Shown here: piece by piece, positions 60,301-64,000 of the stretch
Layout of the letters: the number at the start of each line of letters is the position of its first letter
Position numbering within the stretch: the stretch's first letter is position 1
From: Azadirachta indica
Taxonomy: Eukaryota > Streptophyta > Magnoliopsida > Sapindales > Meliaceae
Assembly (NCBI GenBank): GCA_022749755.1
Contig: CM040446.1
Location: 1,294,966-1,358,965, forward strand
Length of the DNA stretch: 64,000 nucleotides
Reading direction: 5' to 3'
Made by a program: the position numbers and the translations under genes
Notes under the pieces: generated by a model
What the model was told of the DNA's origin: nothing
What the model saw: only the letters and a program-made list of their open reading frames with translations
The model's database searches: none

Positions 60301-61287
60301 TATTAACTAAAATATACAAGGCATGAACAACTTCCAGGTGAAGAAATCCCAACCCAAAATCCAATTTTTGGCAGAGCATTGTACGTAGCCAAATGTTACA
60401 TTAAGAAAAAAAAAGAAAAACAGAAAATGCTAAGAATTGTTGAAATTAACAGCTTGCTGAAAACAAGAACTAAGACGAGATATCAGGCTAAAATTCACCG
60501 TAAAACATCTAAATAACCATAGAAGCAAATAAAAGAATTGCAGATTACCACAATATAGATAAGCAGTTCGGTCAAACAACTCCAGAAAATGCACAACATA
60601 TGCATATACAGATACCATAAAAGTAGAAATTGAAAAACACCACAAGACACCGCCAAAAATTAAAAAAAAAAATGTAGTTTGAATATCAAAAACAAACATA
60701 GACAAGAAAACCCTGGAAAAACTCAAGAAAATTCACAAGACCGGTAAAAGCAATAATAAACGTACAGCATTTTACACGATCCATTAAAAACAAGCAGACC
60801 CCATTTTAAGAATTAGATGACAAAACCCAGAAGAAAAAAAAAAAGACCACCTCATGAGAAAATTGATCAAAAGAAAGACAGAGAAACTCACAGCCCAGTA
60901 ATGTTTATTGCTGATATTCCATCCACCCTGGTATTTCTTGAAATCGTCAAGAGGATCTTCCCTGTGAGTTCTTTTCTCAGCCAAAATCAAAGTGGAGTTC
61001 TGCACAGTTTCCTCTGCAAGAGACCTCCTTGCCTTCCACATTAACACCTCACCATACGCTCTCTCTAAAAAACAAGGAAAAGAAAAATAACTTTTCAAGA
61101 ACAAAACAAAAAAGACGCAAACTTGATTAACAAAGAAGCAACAAATTGGAAAAATAATACCTGGGATACCGGGAACACTATGAAAATGAACGGTTGCAGA
61201 AGTTTCATGTGTGAAGAGGAAAAAAAAGAGAAAAATAAGGAGAAAAGAGAAAAATAATGGTGGATTTGATTTGAAACATAACAACAT
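57341..61287 (-). CDS. Multipass membrane protein, At2g12400-like, function unknown
   Basis: Nine exons, 543 residues: 61287-61161, 61064-60892, 60228-60047, 59944-59660, 59575-59517, 59412-59376, 59256-59185, 58128-57804, 57712-57341; all GT-AG and phases close. It matches a conserved land-plant family annotated only as 'transmembrane protein' or 'plasma membrane fusion protein'. Seen: a hydrophobic N-terminal signal (FFSFLLIFLFFFLFTH); a conserved lumenal block (KARRSLAEETVQNSTLIL); TM1 (APFFVIAGIWFVVFALSL) ending in a Cys cluster (CYCCCRREP); TM2 (YALSLILLIFFTVAAIVGC); a loop with several N-glycosylation sites (NIT, NVS, NSS); TM3 in exon 5 and TM4 (LGWILVTGTFILCGIFLLL); a second Cys-rich, glycosylated loop; and TM5 near the C-terminus (WIYIGLVMVSAAVMLSLIFW). 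The topology recalls Tweety/prominin-like proteins, but that is only a resemblance. The start MLLCF is the first ATG in frame. Confidence 0.88.
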
Positions 61288-64000
61288 TGTTCTCTTCGGC
61301 AGTTCCTCCTGAGTCCTGTCTTCCACTCGGGGGGAGAAAGAGAGAGAGAGGTATGGGGGTTGGGTTGGGTTGGATTGGGTTGGGTTGGGTTGGGTTGTGG
61401 TTGTGTTGCGCTGTTCTGTTTCTGTCGTGTGTTGTGTTGCGCTGTTCTGTCTGAACGAGAGGAATTACAATTTTATGTACGTACCGTGTTTCGAGCGGAT
61501 AGTGACCTTAATTTGGTATTACGCTAATTTTAAATTACTCAGCAGTAGTTATAGCTATCCTCCTCAGAGTTGTTGATTAAAGTATAAGGAATAGTGGTTA
61601 ATTAATTTGCTTTTGTTTTGGAGAAGCTTTTTGTTTTCAACAAACTTTTGGCAGAAGTAAGAATAAAACATTTTTTTTTAGCACATTTATTCCAAACTTT
61701 TGTGATCATTAATTGGGGAAAAAAAAAAAATTTCAGATACAGGGGGAATTGATGGTTGTTGGGTGCAAAATTCTGCAGGGAAGAAATAATAAAACGGAAA
61801 ACTCGGGGCATATTTATACAAGAATACAAGTATAGTATTATTCAATTTTTTTTGTATTACAACTCTTTAACTTTTCATGGTAATATTTAGATGTAATTTT
61901 TGAACGAAAAATTATTTCGTTGAAACTGGACTTATTCACACTATATATATAATAATTATTTTAATTTTTAAAATTTAAAGATTATATAAAATAAAAAAGT
62001 TAAAGGGTTGTATGGGAATAGAATCCGATTACGACGCACAACAACATCAGATAGAAAGAAACAAATAAAACAAACCACTCGGATATGAAAATAAATAACA
62101 ATACAAATTAAGTAAAGTCTTGGGTCTAAGAGGGGGGGGCCATTGGCGATCTTGTGAAAACTGATTTCTATTTTATTTCTATTTGATTTCTTTTATATAT
62201 ATATATATATATAGGATTAGTTTAGACTTAATTAGAGAACGTGTAAGGCTGTACTTGGAAGAAAAGCTAGCACATACATATATAATAATAGTAATATTAA
62301 CGTAACAAAATAATATTTGTTTCCAGTTGTCGATATATCTATCATTCAGTACTCTTCTCAGATAGCAACTCTTCTTCCCAATCTATTTGTCCACCGCATA
62401 TTATATAATATATTGTTTGAATTTATTTGTGTATATTAATTATACATTAATTATATAATTAAATACAATACCTAACATTGAATGTATTTAATTCTAATCA
62501 TTTATATTTGATGTAAAAGATTGTGTAAAAAAAAAATTATTAACCTTATTCTTATTTATATATACATATAAAAAAAATTTATTGGAAAGGAAAATGGGGA
62601 ACAGAAACGCAGAATTACAAATTGAAGGACATTAATTAATTTAACGGTAACTATATATAGAAAATGAAGATTAAATTCCGCCCGCCGGGGAGTGTATAAA
62701 GGTGGAATAATCAAGGATATGTATGATTATGATTTATAAACGCATGCATATATATAATTAATTATGAATTATATATAGTTGATAAATATGACTATGACCT
62801 CATCATCATCATCTGCCGACAGATATTAAAGTAGTTTCATTTGTTGTTAGAAAATAGATGCTAGCAAGCTTTGGCTAATAGTATCTACACATGTAATTAA
62901 TATTGTAACGTAATTTCAGTTTCAAAGAAGCAAAGAAAATTTACCAGACAAATTTAATAAACGTGTTACGTGCACTGTACTAATACTACTACTAACATAC
63001 TATATTACATAATAAGTCAATTAATCCACCAACTACTAATTAATTAATTAATTAATTAATTAAACTTAAAAGCTGTCGACCTAGTCATTTTAATTATTAA
63101 TTAATTATTAATTATTAATTATTGAATCACAAACATAACATAAATATAATTTTAAATATCATCGTCGCGAAAGAACTTGAAGCTCCCTAGCGTTTGAATT
63201 ATTGCTATTGGATATTGGTAGACAAGAATAATTTGCTGTATAGCTAACAAGCTGTAAGCTTATATAGGGTGAGTTTGAACTTTGAAAGAGTCGAGACTTA
63301 AGAGTGAGAGAGACAAAAGCATATGTAGTTTGTTGTGTGTATTATTATATGTATACAAATAATAATTAATTAATTTCAGTTTCGGCCAGCCAGCTATTTA
63401 ATTTGATGCCATATGCTTTTGATTCTAACGGATACACCTAGCTAATTAATCCATATTTAATAATTATATAATATACTCTTATTAATTTGTGCAATACATC
63501 AATACCCATATATACATATTCCATGTACACAGTGGAAAAAAGAAAGGGACAACAGCAACAAAGAAAAAGAAAAAGAAAATCAAAAAGAAGATCAAGGGCT
63601 TAATTATATCATCGATGCTGATTGATTATGAAAAAAGATTTAATTTAGCATGCATATATATATATATATATAAAATAAATATGAGAATAAAGCTGAAAAT
63701 AATCCTAAAGATCAATTATTTCCTTTTAATTTTTATTCTTAACTAAAATGCAAATGTGGCACTATTTAGTCGGCATATTGTTATCTTTTTCTTTTTTATG
63801 TTTAATTAGTATCATTCCAGCAAGGGCCACATGAATTGGGTTTACATGCTTTAATTGAGTCAAGATATTATATATTTCTAATTCTACTTTAATAAAGATG
63901 CCTTTATTTTTATAAAATAAAAATATTACAACAATTATTGAATTCATCTATGGATTATTGACTCATTATCTTTAAACAAATCAACTTAATGTTATGAATT
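61288..64000. other. Intergenic, promoter side of the membrane protein gene
   Basis: A GGGTT repeat lies at 61356-61396 just upstream of the gene. Further repeats: (TA)n at 62195-62213, (AATT)n at 63036-63063, TA at 63655-63673. No gene recognised in the right 2.6 kb. Confidence 0.6.
61356..61396 (+). repeat. (GGGTT)n repeat, G-quadruplex capable
   Basis: Seven to eight GGGTT units with one change (GGATT), 70-110 bases upstream of the membrane protein ATG. Runs of three Gs at regular two-base spacing could fold as a quadruplex on the plus strand (the non-coding strand of that gene). Confidence 0.85.

Overview
This is a plant nuclear genome window, almost certainly from a eudicot. Evidence: GT-AG introns throughout, plant-only families (leucine-rich-repeat extensin, HCT-like BAHD acyltransferase, clade-F PP2C, plant MICU), very AT-rich intergenic DNA, degenerate TTTAGGG-type telomere repeats and plant LINE remnants. 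The species cannot be fixed from the sequence; a Citrus-like (Sapindales) genome is only a guess. One 100-base assembly gap lies at 7697-7796.

Layout. 1-3.8 kb: intergenic, with a possible 5'-UTR exon of a neighbour off the left edge. 3.85-6.2 kb (-): an HCT-like BAHD acyltransferase broken by a frameshift. 7.6-7.7 kb (-): the last 28 codons of a second BAHD copy, cut by the gap. 7.8-10.7 kb: a mosaic of degenerate AAACCCT arrays and 5'-truncated LINE copies, all in one orientation. 11.66-13.35 kb (+): an intronless SKIP2/VFB-type F-box/LRR gene. 14.4-18.7 kb (+): a five-exon PP2C whose second splice acceptor has been tandemly duplicated. 20.4-22.6 kb (-): an intronless LRX cell-wall gene. 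25.2-29.4 kb (-): a ten-exon CCCH/FG nucleoporin gene (NUP42/CG1-like) with one apparent GC-AG intron. 30.5-33.4 kb (-): a six-exon mitochondrial MICU calcium-uptake regulator. 34.0-37.0 kb (+): a DPH4/JJJ3-type J-domain pseudogene. 41.7-42.3 kb and 54.9-55.2 kb (-): two paralogous small basic 'serine-rich' proteins, separated by a 12.5 kb gene-poor, transposon-rich block. 57.3-61.3 kb (-): a nine-exon multipass membrane protein of the At2g12400 type. 61.3-64 kb: intergenic.

The genes do not form a pathway or operon-like unit; this is ordinary plant gene neighbourhood. Exon models were assembled by eye from reading frames, splice consensus and protein-family continuity; all phases of the five complete multi-exon or intron-bearing models close without internal stops, except the BAHD gene and the DPH4 pseudogene, which are broken.

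The points most worth a second look are the LINE/telomere-repeat mosaic with a shared 3' stem-loop, the duplicated splice acceptor of the PP2C gene, the GC-AG intron, the broken BAHD cluster, the multiply broken DPH4 copy, and an unexplained 67-codon open frame at 13643-13846. I found no convincing new multi-gene system.
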